From the NCBI RefSeq assembly GCF_028368995.1, contig NZ_JAQNDL010000003.1, positions 1,364,001 through 1,428,000 on the forward strand: a DNA stretch of 64,000 nt, given 5' to 3'. Every line of letters begins with the position of its first letter. Positions within the stretch are counted from its first letter, which is position 1. Position numbers and translations under genes: made by a program. Shown piece after piece: positions 53,423 to 62,574 of the stretch. The DNA is from Nannocystis bainbridge (GTDB lineage Bacteria > Myxococcota_A > Polyangia > Nannocystales > Nannocystaceae). A model generated the notes under the pieces. The model worked only from the letters and a program-made list of their open reading frames with translations. It made no database searches and was not told the DNA's origin.

Positions 53423-53785
53423 TCACTCCGGCTTCTTGCCGCCGTGCTTGGCCACCACCGCCGCGATCAGCGTCTTGCCCGGCTCCTCGGCGCACGACTT
53501 GAAGATCCGGTAGCCCATCGCCGAGCGGTTCTTGTCGTAGCACTCGAGCACGTCCTTGTGCTTCTCCTCGAGCTTCTGCGCCTGGCACTCGGCGGCCACC
53601 TCCGACTTCAGCGTCTTCATGATCTCGGGCGAATCGCCGGTCTCCTTGGCCTCGAGGAGGACGATGCCCGCCAGCGGACCGGCCGCCTTGGCACACAGAG
53701 AGTCGTCGGCGCCGCCCGAGCAGGCGGAGGTGACGGAAGCCGCGACGAACAGCGCGGCCAGCGAGAGCTTGAACGACAGGGTCAT
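53423..53785 (-). CDS. Small predicted lipoprotein
   Basis: A 120-residue protein with a signal peptide and lipobox ending at Cys22 (VTSAC). Three further Cys in a Lys/Glu-rich helical body may form a disulphide. AGGAGA lies just before ATG 53785. No family recognised; its size and composition suggest a small periplasmic helical protein. Confidence 0.6.
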   Translation of the reverse strand: MTLSFKLSLAALFVAASVTSACSGGADDSLCAKAAGPLAGIVLLEAKETGDSPEIMKTLKSEVAAECQAQKLEEKHKDVLECYDKNRSAMGYRIFKSCAEEPGKTLIAAVVAKHGGKKPE

Positions 53786-54070
53786 GACATTCTCCTGGGG
53801 GTGAAGAGGGCGCGACGCCGCAAGGGTCGCAGCCGCGCCGAGCATCGCACGATCGCCGCGGCCGCGCCCACGACCCCGATCGCAGGGTTTTTCGCGGCGG
53901 CCGGGCTCTGCCGCCGCTCGCGTCTCGCCGCCGGACGACCTCGCGTGCATCGGCAACGATGTTCCGCTGGCGGTCCGTCCTCGTTGTCGGACGTCGCGGA
54001 TCACCTCGTCACGCCCGGCGACGCCGACCGCAGCCACCCGGACAACCCCTCGTCCGCGCTCGACCTGCCG

Positions 54071-54679
54071 TCACTGCCCGCCGCCGCGGACCAGCGCCGA
54101 TTCGCCTGACCGCGTCGACCCGGCCAGCGCCGCGCGCAGGGCCTCGGCCGCCGCCAGATCGGCGGCTGCCTGCTCGACCACCGTCACCAGCTCCGCGCGC
54201 AGCCCTGGTGCCTGCGCGTACGGTCGCGCCTCGTTGTTGACTGCCCCGATCCCCAGCATCAGCGCCTCGATCTGTCCCTTGAGCCAGATCTCGTCGAACC
54301 CGGCCCCGCGGGGCTCGGCCGGCAGCTCTGCCAGCGCCCGCCGGGCCGCGAAGCGCAGCCCGTCGCTCGTATCACCGCCGCTCGCTCGCAGCCCCGTCTG
54401 CACGCTCAACGCTCGCAGCCGCCGCTGCCCCGCCGCCGCGTGGCGCGTGATCGTCTCGGCCAGCGCTCGCACCTCGCGGCTCGTCCCGCGCGTACGCCCC
54501 GGCGCGGCCGCCTCGCGGCTCACCGCGTGGATGGTCGCCAGCACCCCCAGCAATTCGTCGTCGGACGCCGGCGGGCTCGGCAGCGCCGCGGGCGGGAGCG
54601 TCGGCGGGGTTGCGGCCCCGGCTGGAGCTCCGCCAAGCACGACCATCGCTCCCACGATCAGAAATTTGAAGATCGCCAT
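54071..54679 (-). CDS. DUF4142 (ferritin-like) exported protein
   Basis: A 202-residue exported protein: signal peptide (cleaved near AGA, about 22), a Pro-rich linker, and a helical domain (about 40-190) similar to DUF4142, a predicted ferritin-like four-helix bundle, with the segment ELLGVLATIHAVSREAA and a second pair of helices. Function unknown. Confidence 0.65.
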   Translation of the reverse strand: MAIFKFLIVGAMVVLGGAPAGAATPPTLPPAALPSPPASDDELLGVLATIHAVSREAAAPGRTRGTSREVRALAETITRHAAAGQRRLRALSVQTGLRASGGDTSDGLRFAARRALAELPAEPRGAGFDEIWLKGQIEALMLGIGAVNNEARPYAQAPGLRAELVTVVEQAAADLAAAEALRAALAGSTRSGESALVRGGGQ

Positions 54680-54814
54680 GCCACGAGCGTGACCCGGGTC
54701 TCGCGCCCCAACGTGGCTCCCTCGCGCTCCCCGGGGCCTCCCTCCTCGCGCCCGCGCCAGCGCGCGCCGGACCCCGCGTGCGCGGCCGCCACCCGCCGGG
54801 CCCGGTCTCTCTTC

Positions 54815-54850
54815 ATATGTCCTTCACGACATGTCGTCCATGACATGTCA
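54815..54850. repeat. Cluster of degenerate palindromes
   Basis: ATGTCC, GACATGTCGTC and GACATGTCAT follow one another within 36 bases, all fragments of the dispersed repeat. Confidence 0.5.
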
Positions 54851-55167
54851 TGCGAGCGACCTACGCGACATCTCGGCAGTCCGCGAGCGCTCGCCACCAT
54901 CGTCGAGGTCGCGGCCACCGAGCCCGCACCGGCCTCAAGCGGACCCGAGCAGTCGATGATCGCCCTTGCGACACCGCATGCGAGCGAGCGCCTGTGACCG
55001 CCGTCGAATCGCGGCGCCCGGGTCCGCGCCACCGCAAGCAGGCCGCCCGGCCGACGCCGACATCCGCATGACCGCCCTCTTGCCGCCGAACGGCGAGAAC
55101 TGACAGTCGCCGCGACATGAAAAAAACCACGCCGACCCCCGCACCGCTGACGACCGCTCAGACCACC

Positions 55168-55181
55168 TGTCCATTCGGACA
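55168..55181. repeat. TGTCC-N4-GGACA palindrome
   Basis: Exact copy with spacer ATTC, in the intergenic region upstream of the lipoprotein gene at 55301. Confidence 0.8.
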
Positions 55182-55300
55182 CATTATCTGCTTCCCCGCC
55201 CGTCGGCCCCGCGATTCGCAGCTTCATCCTTCGCCGCCCCGCCCCTCGCCCCCGGAACCGCGACTTGTTCGCCCGTGCTCGCCGTGTCACCTTCCGCCGC

Positions 55301-55933
55301 ATGCGATTACCCCGATTCGCCTGCGCCCTGAGCCTGGTCCTGTTCGCCTGCGGGGGCGACAGCGACACCAGTGCCACCGACACCACCGGCGTCACCGAGG
55401 CCAGCGGCACCGACGGCACCACCGGCACCGACGGCACCACCGGCACCGACCCCACCGAGGCGCCCGGCACCGACACCGACGGCGAGCCGCTCGCCCCCGA
55501 GTGCGCCTGCCTCGCCGACGAGGCCAGCTGTGGCGCCGAGCTGTGCCCTGGCGTCGGCCTCGACTGCGAGGAGCCCGCCTGCGATCCCGCCCACCCCGTC
55601 AACGACGAGGCCGCCCTGCAGTGCACCCTCGAGGCTCTGCGTGACCGCGAAGCCGGCAAGGTCTCCTGGTTCGTGCGCGAGAGCCTCGGCCAGTACGCGT
55701 ACGGCACCACCATCTACGTCCAGGCCGACGGCAGCGCGATCGTCACCCGCTCCGGCGGCGCTGACCTTTGCAGCTACTGGGGCCCCGACACCCGCCACGC
55801 CCTCGCCGAGCCCACCTACTTCGACGATTGCCTGGCCCTGCCGACCGGCCGCGAGCGCTTCGACTGCCTCGTGGAGGGCCTGGGCGAGGAGCTGCAGGTC
55901 TGCGTCCCCGAGGCGCAGAGCTGCGAGAGCTAG
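55301..55933 (+). CDS. Predicted lipoprotein with GTD-rich linker
   Basis: A 210-residue protein with lipobox FAC (Cys17), a linker of GTDGTT repeats (about 20-68), a Cys-rich section (about 70-110) and a C-terminal domain with conserved Trp and Cys residues (about 110-210). I recognise no family. The start ATG 55301 begins the signal peptide; an ATG 12 codons upstream is unlikely. It converges on the lipoprotein gene ending at 56054. Confidence 0.6.
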   Translation: MRLPRFACALSLVLFACGGDSDTSATDTTGVTEASGTDGTTGTDGTTGTDPTEAPGTDTDGEPLAPECACLADEASCGAELCPGVGLDCEEPACDPAHPVNDEAALQCTLEALRDREAGKVSWFVRESLGQYAYGTTIYVQADGSAIVTRSGGADLCSYWGPDTRHALAEPTYFDDCLALPTGRERFDCLVEGLGEELQVCVPEAQSCES

Positions 55934-55984
55934 CGATCTCGCGGCGCCTCGTCTCCCCGAGGCGCGCGCGTGCCATGACCTTCA

Positions 55985-56045
55985 AGACATGTCCCCAAGA
56001 TCATCCACGCACGCCTGGCATGATCTTCGAGACATGTCTTAAAGT
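55985..56045. repeat. Degenerate palindromes between convergent lipoprotein genes
   Basis: Two related blocks, each GA-CTTC-AGACATGTC, lie in the 120-base gap between two convergent stops. Confidence 0.5.
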
Positions 56046-56053
56046 TCACCTCG

Positions 56054-57139
56054 TCACTGCGGGATCAGGCAAGCGCACGCGTCCTTGTCCCCGTCGTCCG
56101 GCGCGTAGTCGAAGCAGGTCGCGTCGTAGGCCTCGCACAGCCACGCGTGGCCGTTGCCGCACAGGGTCAGGACCGCGTCCGGCAGCATCGGCGCCCCGCC
56201 CAGCAGCGGCGCCTCGCCCAGGCCCAGCTTGGTCGCCGGGGCCACCACTCCGCCGAGCGGATCGATGATCGCCGCGCGGGCGTCCGGGGCGGTGCTCATC
56301 ACCAAAAAATTCTCGCTGCCGGCGATCAGCGCGATCCCGTCGAAGCCGGTCAGGCCGACCTGCCCGGGCATGTCGACGCGGCGGACCTCGCTGAGCCCGT
56401 CGCGTGACAGCACCACCAGCTCGTTCGTCCCGTAGCTGGCGATATAGAGGTTGTCGTCGAGGCCGAGCGCCAGCCCGGCGCAGACGCTCATGCCGAACCC
56501 GAGCTGCTGCGGCGGCTCGAGCGGCGCCAGCGTCACCGGGTCGACCTCGTTGAGCACGCAGCTCTGGTTGATGAGCAGCCCGCGCTGCAGCTTCGCATCG
56601 TACGTCGCCCCGTCGAGCTGCGGCAGCGCCTCGGCCGGCACGTCGAACACCTCGCCCTTCGGCGTGCCGTCGGTGCTGAAGCGGCGCGCCTTGCCGCTGA
56701 ACGACATGATCATGACCTCGTCCGCGTCGCCGTTGTAGAACGACGCCTGCAGCACCTTGTCGGGCAGCCCGGTGTCGAACTTCTTGACGTAGGTGAACGC
56801 CACCGTGTCGGTCACCGCTTGCGGGTCGCAGAAGTTCGGCTCGGTGGTGCTCGTCGCCGGCTCGGTGGTGCTCGTCGAGCTCGTCGTCGTCGTCGAGGTC
56901 ACCGCCGAGGTCCCCGTCGGCACCTCGCCGGTCGAGGTCGTCGAGTCGCTCGTGCCGGTTCCGGTCGCCTCGCCGGTGGTCGAGCTCGAAGTCGGCGGTT
57001 CGGCCGTCGTGCTCGCCGTGTTGCTGGTCGTCGACGCCGTCGTCGTCGCCGAGGCGCCGCCGCTGTCCGGGCGACCTTCGTCGCTGCACGCCGCGAGGGC
57101 GCAGGAGGTGAGCACGAAGACCAGCGATCGCACGAACAT
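56054..57139 (-). CDS. Predicted lipoprotein with Thr-rich linker and propeller-like domain
   Basis: A 361-residue protein with lipobox ALAAC (Cys18), a Thr/Ser linker (about 25-105) and a domain (about 110-345) of repeated beta-strand blocks with motifs such as LALGLDDNLYIASYG, typical of NHL/SMP-30-like propellers. The C-terminal tail holds several Cys. Function unknown; probably a surface binding protein. Confidence 0.68.
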   Translation of the reverse strand: MFVRSLVFVLTSCALAACSDEGRPDSGGASATTTASTTSNTASTTAEPPTSSSTTGEATGTGTSDSTTSTGEVPTGTSAVTSTTTTSSTSTTEPATSTTEPNFCDPQAVTDTVAFTYVKKFDTGLPDKVLQASFYNGDADEVMIMSFSGKARRFSTDGTPKGEVFDVPAEALPQLDGATYDAKLQRGLLINQSCVLNEVDPVTLAPLEPPQQLGFGMSVCAGLALGLDDNLYIASYGTNELVVLSRDGLSEVRRVDMPGQVGLTGFDGIALIAGSENFLVMSTAPDARAAIIDPLGGVVAPATKLGLGEAPLLGGAPMLPDAVLTLCGNGHAWLCEAYDATCFDYAPDDGDKDACACLIPQ

Positions 57140-57591
57140 GGCCGACCATAGCCCAGCCCCACCGAGCCCGGGGCTCGATCGCGCGCGACCGCGAAGCACC
57201 GCGCCTCATGCAAACCCCGTCGTCGCGGCGCGTGAGCCCCGGACACCGCCCGCTCGACGCTCGCGCAGACGGTCGCGCGGCGAAATCAACCTGTCCCGAA
57301 GACCATCTCCATCCTCCTCGATCTGCATCCCCGCGAGAATCATCGCGCCGACGCACTCGCCGCAGACCCCGACTGCCGAACCCCGCCTCGCCGGTCCCCG
57401 CGCCGCCGCCCCCGCCGGCAGTTTTCCCCCGCTCCGCCGCCCCCGCCCCGCAGAATTTCCGCCGCCGGCTCGCCGCTCTGCCGCCCCGCCCCGCCGATTG
57501 CCGCGCAGATCCTCGTTTCGCGCCCCGCCTCGCCGCCGGGCCCCCTTCCGCCGCGCCGTCGCCTGCGATATCCCTCGGCTTGAGCCGCGCC
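57140..57591. other. Non-coding stretch upstream of mmsA
   Basis: About 450 bases with no supported gene between the divergent lipoprotein and mmsA. A perfect 7-bp hairpin (CGAGCCC-G-GGGCTCG) is at 57163-57177 and a degenerate dispersed palindrome is at about 57289. The promoters of both flanking genes should lie here. Confidence 0.45.
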
Positions 57592-59088
57592 ATGACGAAC
57601 GACCTGCGCTTCCCCGCCCGCAGCTACGACTTTACGCCCTACGTCCCGTGCAACAACTGGATCGGCGGCGAGTTTACCCCCGCCGCCGCCGGCGACAGCT
57701 TGCCGATCGACAACCCGCGCCACGGCAAGACCTTCGGCCACGTCGCCATGTCCGGCGCCGCCGACGTCGCCCGCGCCGTCGAGGCCGCCAAGGCCGCCTT
57801 CCCCGGCTGGCGCGACACCCCGCTCAAGGAGCGGGTCCAGGTCCTGTTCCGCCTCAAGGCCCTGCTCGAGCGCGACCTCGAGGAGCTCGCCTGGCTCGTC
57901 TCGCACGAGAACGGCAAGGTCATCGCCGAGGCGCGGGCCGACGTGCTCAAGGGCATCGAGTGCCTCGAGTACGGCATCAGCCTGCAGAACATGGTCGCCG
58001 GCGAGCAGCTCGACGTCAGCCGCGGCATCAACTGCAGCATCACCTACGAGCCGCTCGGCGTGTGCGCCGGCATCGTCCCGTTCAACTTCCCGATCATGGT
58101 CCCGCTGTGGATGCTGCCGCAGGCGCTCGTGTCCGGGAACACCTTCATCCTCAAGCCGTCCGAGGTCGTCCCCTACGGCGCGATGAAGCTCGCCCAGCTG
58201 CTCCAAGAGGCAGGTCTGCCCGCCGGCGTGTTCAACACCGTCAACGGCGGCCAGCCCGCCGTCGAGGCCATCGCCGACCATCCTGACATCAAGGCCGTCG
58301 GCTTCGTCGGCAGCACCCGCGTCGCCAAGGCCGTCTACTCGCGCAGCGCCGCCGCCGGCAAGCGGGCCCTGTGCCTCGGCGGGGCCAAGAACCACTTGCT
58401 CGTCGTGCCCGACGCCGACCTCGAGCTGACCAGCACCACCGTCGTCGCCTCCGCCTACGGCTGCGCCGGCCAGCGCTGCATGGCCGCCTCGCTGATGATC
58501 GCCGTCGGCGACGTCGATCCGATCGTCGACGCCATCGTCGCCCACGCCAAGAAGCTGCGCCTCGGCGAGGACATGGGCCCCGTCATCCACGGCGGCGCCG
58601 TCGAGCGCATCACCCACTACATCGCCGACGCCGAGCGGCGCGGGGCCAAGATCCTGCTCGACGGCCGCGGCGCCAGGGGCCCCGGCGGCGTCGGCCACTG
58701 GGTCGGCCCGACGATCCTCGACCACGTCAGCCCCGACATGCCGGCCGGCTGCGAGGAGATCTTCGGCCCCGTCCTCTCCATCATCCGCGCCCGCACCGTC
58801 GACGAGGCGATCGCCATCGAGAACGCCAGCACCTACGGCAACGCCGCCTCGATCTTCACCCAGAACGGCGCCGTCGCCCGCTACTGCATCGAGCGCTTCG
58901 AGGCCGGCATGTGCGGCGTCAACATCGGCGTGCCCGTCCCGCGCGAGCCGTTCTCGTTCGGCGGCTGGAACCAGTCGCTGTTCGGCGCCGGCGACCTGAC
59001 CGGCTGGGACGGCCTGCGCTTCTGGACCCGCGCGCGCAAGCTGACCACCCGCTGGCAGCTCAGCAAGGACGCCACCTGGATGTCCTGA
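57592..59088 (+). CDS. mmsA: CoA-acylating methylmalonate-semialdehyde dehydrogenase
   Basis: A 498-residue aldehyde dehydrogenase of the MmsA type, which converts methylmalonate semialdehyde to propionyl-CoA (valine catabolism) or malonate semialdehyde to acetyl-CoA (beta-alanine). The nucleophile is Cys296 in CAGQRC. The usual ALDH glutamate is replaced by the GGAKNH segment (263-268), as in CoA-acylating members. The stop codon TGA lies inside the spacer of a dispersed palindrome (59081-59094). It is followed 44 bases later by an aminotransferase, which fits a beta-alanine or related degradation operon. Confidence 0.92.
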   Translation: MTNDLRFPARSYDFTPYVPCNNWIGGEFTPAAAGDSLPIDNPRHGKTFGHVAMSGAADVARAVEAAKAAFPGWRDTPLKERVQVLFRLKALLERDLEELAWLVSHENGKVIAEARADVLKGIECLEYGISLQNMVAGEQLDVSRGINCSITYEPLGVCAGIVPFNFPIMVPLWMLPQALVSGNTFILKPSEVVPYGAMKLAQLLQEAGLPAGVFNTVNGGQPAVEAIADHPDIKAVGFVGSTRVAKAVYSRSAAAGKRALCLGGAKNHLLVVPDADLELTSTTVVASAYGCAGQRCMAASLMIAVGDVDPIVDAIVAHAKKLRLGEDMGPVIHGGAVERITHYIADAERRGAKILLDGRGARGPGGVGHWVGPTILDHVSPDMPAGCEEIFGPVLSIIRARTVDEAIAIENASTYGNAASIFTQNGAVARYCIERFEAGMCGVNIGVPVPREPFSFGGWNQSLFGAGDLTGWDGLRFWTRARKLTTRWQLSKDATWMS

Positions 59089-59094
59089 GGGACA
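59081..59094 (+). repeat. Palindrome containing the mmsA stop codon
   Basis: TGTCC-TGAG-GGACA; the stop TGA (59086-59088) lies in the spacer, and the next in-frame ATG of the following gene begins at 59094. Confidence 0.85.
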
Positions 59095-59132
59095 TGTCCG
59101 AGCAGCCCTCCGAGCCCCCGAGGATCTCCGCC

Positions 59133-60455
59133 ATGGACAGCCGCACCATCGTCGAACTCTGCAAGCAACACACCATGTGGTCGTGGTCGAAGAGCGGCCC
59201 GCTGCAGCCGCTCGCGTTCGAGCGGGCCGAGGGCGTGTACCTCTACACCCCCGAGGGCAAGCGCTACCTCGACTTCAACAGCCAGCTCATGAGCGTCAAC
59301 ATCGGCCACAGCCACCCCAAGGTGCTGGCGCGGATGAAGGACGCCATCGACGGCCACATGCTGTTCGCCGCCCCGAGCGCCGCCACCCCCGTGCGCGCGC
59401 GCCTGGGCCAGCGCCTGGCCGAGCTCGTGCCCGGCGACATCAACTCGTTCTTCTTCACCCTCGGCGGCGCCGAGGCCAACGAGAACGCGATCAAGGCCGC
59501 CCGCCTCTACACCGGCCGCCACAAGATCCTCAGCCGCTACCGCAGCTACCACGGGGCCACCCACGCCGCCATGCAGATGACGGGCGACCCGCGCCGCTGG
59601 GCCAACGAGCCCGGCGCGTCCGGCTTCGTCCGCGTCATGGACCCGATCCCCTACGACTTCAGCTTCGGCAACACTGACGCCGAGCGCACCGCGAATCACC
59701 TGCGCTACCTCGAGGAGATCATCCAGTACGAGGGCCCGCACACGATCGCGGCGATGTTCGTCGAGACCGTCATCGGCACCAACGGCATCCAGCCGCCGCC
59801 CGAGGGCTGGCTGGCCGGCCTGCGCGCCCTGCTCGACAAGTACGGCATCCTCCTCGTGTGCGACGAGGTCATGTGCGGCTTCGGTCGCACCGGCAAGCTG
59901 TTCGCCTTCGAGCACTTCGGCGCCCAGCCCGACATCCTCACCATGGCCAAGGGCCTCACGTCCTCGTACGTCCCGCTCGGGGCCATGGGCGTGACCGACA
60001 AGATCGCCGCCCACTTCCGCGACAACGTGTTCTGGGGCGGCCTCACCTACAACGCCCACCCGTTCTGCCTCGCCGTCGCCGAGGCCGTGCTCGACGTCAT
60101 GCTCGAGGAGGACATGGTCGGCAACGCCGCCCGCATGCAGCACGTCATGCTCGCCGAGATGGCCGCCCTCAAGGCCAGGCACCCGAGCGTCCGCGACTTC
60201 CGGGCCATCGGCCTGTTCGGCGCCATCGAGCTGCAGAAAGACCGCCAGGGCACCCGCATGGCCCCCTACAACGGCTCGCACCCGGCCATCGACCGCATGA
60301 TGGCCTTCTTCAAGCAAGAGGGCCTGTTCACCATCTCGCACTGGTGGACCCTGATGTGCAACCCGCCGCTCTCGATCACCGAGGCCGAGCTGCGCGAGGG
60401 CTTCGCCATCATCGACCGCGGCCTCGCCATCACCGACGAGGCCGTCGAAGGCTGA
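59133..60455 (+). CDS. Class III (omega) aminotransferase
   Basis: A 440-residue PLP-dependent aminotransferase of class III. Catalytic Lys273 lies in TMAKG and Asp244 (CDEVMCGFG) contacts the pyridine N. N-terminal PLQPLAFERAEG and the TLGGAEANENAIK block are also clear. Adjacent to mmsA, it probably supplies malonate or methylmalonate semialdehyde from beta-alanine or a similar amino acid; taurine or GABA are alternatives. ATG 59133 is preferred over the in-frame ATG 59094, which overlaps the palindrome; either is possible. Confidence 0.88.
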   Translation: MDSRTIVELCKQHTMWSWSKSGPLQPLAFERAEGVYLYTPEGKRYLDFNSQLMSVNIGHSHPKVLARMKDAIDGHMLFAAPSAATPVRARLGQRLAELVPGDINSFFFTLGGAEANENAIKAARLYTGRHKILSRYRSYHGATHAAMQMTGDPRRWANEPGASGFVRVMDPIPYDFSFGNTDAERTANHLRYLEEIIQYEGPHTIAAMFVETVIGTNGIQPPPEGWLAGLRALLDKYGILLVCDEVMCGFGRTGKLFAFEHFGAQPDILTMAKGLTSSYVPLGAMGVTDKIAAHFRDNVFWGGLTYNAHPFCLAVAEAVLDVMLEEDMVGNAARMQHVMLAEMAALKARHPSVRDFRAIGLFGAIELQKDRQGTRMAPYNGSHPAIDRMMAFFKQEGLFTISHWWTLMCNPPLSITEAELREGFAIIDRGLAITDEAVEG

Positions 60456-60459
60456 CCGT

Positions 60460-62115
60460 ATGGACATGGCGCGAAGGCCCTGTCGCTTCGACCATGTCCT
60501 CCAGGCCATCCTGATCCTCTCCGCCTGCACCGCCCCGCCCCCGGCCCCGACGTCCGAGCCCGCGCCGTCCGCCCCGCCGGTCCAGGTCCGCGTCGAGGTC
60601 GTCACCCCTGGCGGCGGCGCCTCCGAGCTCGACGCCGAAGTCGCCCAGCCGATCGAGGCCGCGCTCGCCCGCCTGCCGGCGGTCCGGCGGCTCCACACCC
60701 GCAGCGACACCGGCCGCGTCGAGGTCGTCGCCACCCTCACCCACGCCGGCGCGATCGAGGCCGTGCGCGACGCCGTCACCGGCGTCCTCCCGTCCTTGCC
60801 GCCCGCCGCCGAGGCCCCGGCGCTCACCCGCCTCGACGGCGTCGTGCCGGCGCTGGCGCTCGTCACCCGCCCCGAGCACGCCGGCGCCGTTCAGAGCGCG
60901 CTCGAGCGGACCGCGGGCGTCGGCCGCGTCGAACTCTGCGGCGTCGGCGAGCCTCGCACCGCCGTCCTCCTCGATCGCACCCGCCTCGCCGGCGTCCCGC
61001 TCGACGCGCTCGTCGCCGCCGTCACCGCCGCCCTCGCCGACGACGACCCGGCCGCGTTGGAGCGCCTCGCCAGCCGACCGATCGCCGGCGCCCTGCAGCT
61101 CCGCGACGTCGCCGCGCTGCAGGACGGCCCGCGTCCGCCCGCGTGCCGGGCCTACGGCGCCCGCGGCCCCGTCGCCCTCGTGCTCGCCGCCACCCAGCCC
61201 GGCGCCGATCCATCTGACGTCGCCGCCCGCGCTCGCCCGCACGCCGTCGACCTCGTCTCGCCCACCGCCGATCTCTTCGCCGACCCCGTCCCGGCCGGGG
61301 GCGCCGAGCTGGCCGTCCTCACCGCCGAGCTGCGGCCGCGCGACGACCTCGGCAGCGCGCTCGCCGGCTGTCTCGCCGCCGTCCCCGACCTGCCCGCGTG
61401 GGCCCTCACCGTCGCCGCGCCCGACCCGGCCGGGCCGCTCGCGCGGGTCCGCCTGCTGGCCGGCGTCACCACGACCTTCCCCATCGAACATGTCCGGAGG
61501 GCCCTGTCCAAATGCGCAGGTGATTCACGGGTCGCCGTGGTCGCCCCGCGGCTCGCCGCCGACCACGCCGTGAGCCTGGCCGTGCAGGGCGCCGATCCCG
61601 GGCTGCGCGCCGACGTGGCCCATCGCCTCGGCGAGCGCATCGCCGGCTTGCCCGGCCTCACCGGCCTGCGGGTCCGCGCGCCCGGCCCCGCCTCGCAGAC
61701 CGTCGAGCTGCGCCGCGACGTCCTGGCCGCCCGCGGCGTCCCGCTCACCGCCGCCGTCGCCGTCGTCCGCCTCGCCCTCGGACCCGTCACCCTCCATCCT
61801 CCGTTCGTGGGCCGCGGCTCCCGGCTCCCGGTCGACATCGACCTGGTCGATCGAACAGGTCCCATCGACCCGCTGGTGCGCGAGCTTTACGTCGGCGCGC
61901 CGACCGGCCCGGTCCCGCTCGCCGACCTGGTCCAGATGCAGGCCTCCGCGGGCGGCCCGCTCGAGCGAATCGATCGCCAGCCCACCGCCTCCGTCGAGGT
62001 CCGCCTGCGCCGCGCCGCCGACGGAGACGCAGTCCGCCGCGCCGTCAAGCACTTCGAGCTCCCGCCGGGCGTCGCCGTCGTCGAGGGCGGCGAGCTGGCG
62101 GAATTCGGCCCCTGA
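60460..62115 (+). CDS. Lipoprotein resembling the periplasmic porter domains of RND pumps, without membrane helices
   Basis: A 551-residue protein: an export signal and lipobox LSAC (Cys23), a Pro-rich linker (about 25-40), then two halves each resembling an RND pump porter region. The first half begins with the AcrB-like N-terminal porter motif (VVTPGGGASELDAEVAQPIE, then LARLPAVRRLHTRSDTG). A GVGRVELCGVGEP block and a second half with VQGADPGLRADVAHRL and GRGSRLPVDIDL follow. The 12 membrane helices of a real RND pump are missing. It may act as a periplasmic adaptor or binding protein, or be a remodelled relic. Four bases separate it from the aminotransferase stop; a palindrome-like hairpin spans its first codons. 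Confidence 0.72.
   Translation: MDMARRPCRFDHVLQAILILSACTAPPPAPTSEPAPSAPPVQVRVEVVTPGGGASELDAEVAQPIEAALARLPAVRRLHTRSDTGRVEVVATLTHAGAIEAVRDAVTGVLPSLPPAAEAPALTRLDGVVPALALVTRPEHAGAVQSALERTAGVGRVELCGVGEPRTAVLLDRTRLAGVPLDALVAAVTAALADDDPAALERLASRPIAGALQLRDVAALQDGPRPPACRAYGARGPVALVLAATQPGADPSDVAARARPHAVDLVSPTADLFADPVPAGGAELAVLTAELRPRDDLGSALAGCLAAVPDLPAWALTVAAPDPAGPLARVRLLAGVTTTFPIEHVRRALSKCAGDSRVAVVAPRLAADHAVSLAVQGADPGLRADVAHRLGERIAGLPGLTGLRVRAPGPASQTVELRRDVLAARGVPLTAAVAVVRLALGPVTLHPPFVGRGSRLPVDIDLVDRTGPIDPLVRELYVGAPTGPVPLADLVQMQASAGGPLERIDRQPTASVEVRLRRAADGDAVRRAVKHFELPPGVAVVEGGELAEFGP
60462..60499 (+). other. Inverted repeat across the first codons of the RND-like gene
   Basis: GGACATGG (60462-60469) pairs with CCATGTCC (60492-60499), with an inner CGAAG/CTTCG stem. 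A hairpin here could hide the translation start. Confidence 0.55.
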
Positions 62116-62178
62116 GGCGTGGTCACACGCGTGTGCCTTCTTGTGCGGCCGGCGCTCGCTGGTCAAGCTGCTCGAGCC

Positions 62179-62574
62179 ATGACAGAGCCCCAAGCCTCCA
62201 GCCCCTGGCCGCGACGCGTCGGCATCGCCCTCTCCGTCCTCCCGGTCGCCATGCTGCTCTTCAGCGCGTCGGCCAAGCTCGGCTCCAACCCCGAGGCCGT
62301 CGCCGGCTTCAAGGCGATGGGCTACCCCGACGGCGCGCTGCTGAAGCTCGGCATCATCGAGCTGGTCGCCACCATCCTCTACGCCATCCCGGCCACCGCC
62401 GTCCTCGGCGCGATCCTCGTGACCGGCTACCTCGGCGGCGCCGTCGACGTGCACGTCCGCGGCGGCGACGAGCTCGGCAAGATCTTGTTCCCCGTGATCC
62501 TCGGCGTCATCGCCTGGGCCGGCCTCTACCTCCGCGACCCTCGCCTCCGCGCCCTCCTGCCGATCAAGCGGTGA
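62179..62574 (+). CDS. DoxX-like small membrane protein
   Basis: A 131-residue protein with four predicted helices (about 12-32, 52-70, 74-92, 100-118), matching the DoxX/DoxX_2 type, small inner-membrane proteins of uncertain function. The motif ASAKLGSNPEAVAGF and the GAVDVHVRGGDE loop are typical. ATG 62179 is chosen because the first helix follows directly. Confidence 0.75.
   Translation: MTEPQASSPWPRRVGIALSVLPVAMLLFSASAKLGSNPEAVAGFKAMGYPDGALLKLGIIELVATILYAIPATAVLGAILVTGYLGGAVDVHVRGGDELGKILFPVILGVIAWAGLYLRDPRLRALLPIKR

Larger units (their letters stand above)
54680..55300. other. Intergenic stretch with degenerate and exact palindromes
   Basis: About 620 bases without a supported gene. 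Degenerate palindromes cluster at about 54815-54850 and one exact copy lies at 55168-55181, about 120 bases upstream of the next gene. Confidence 0.5.
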
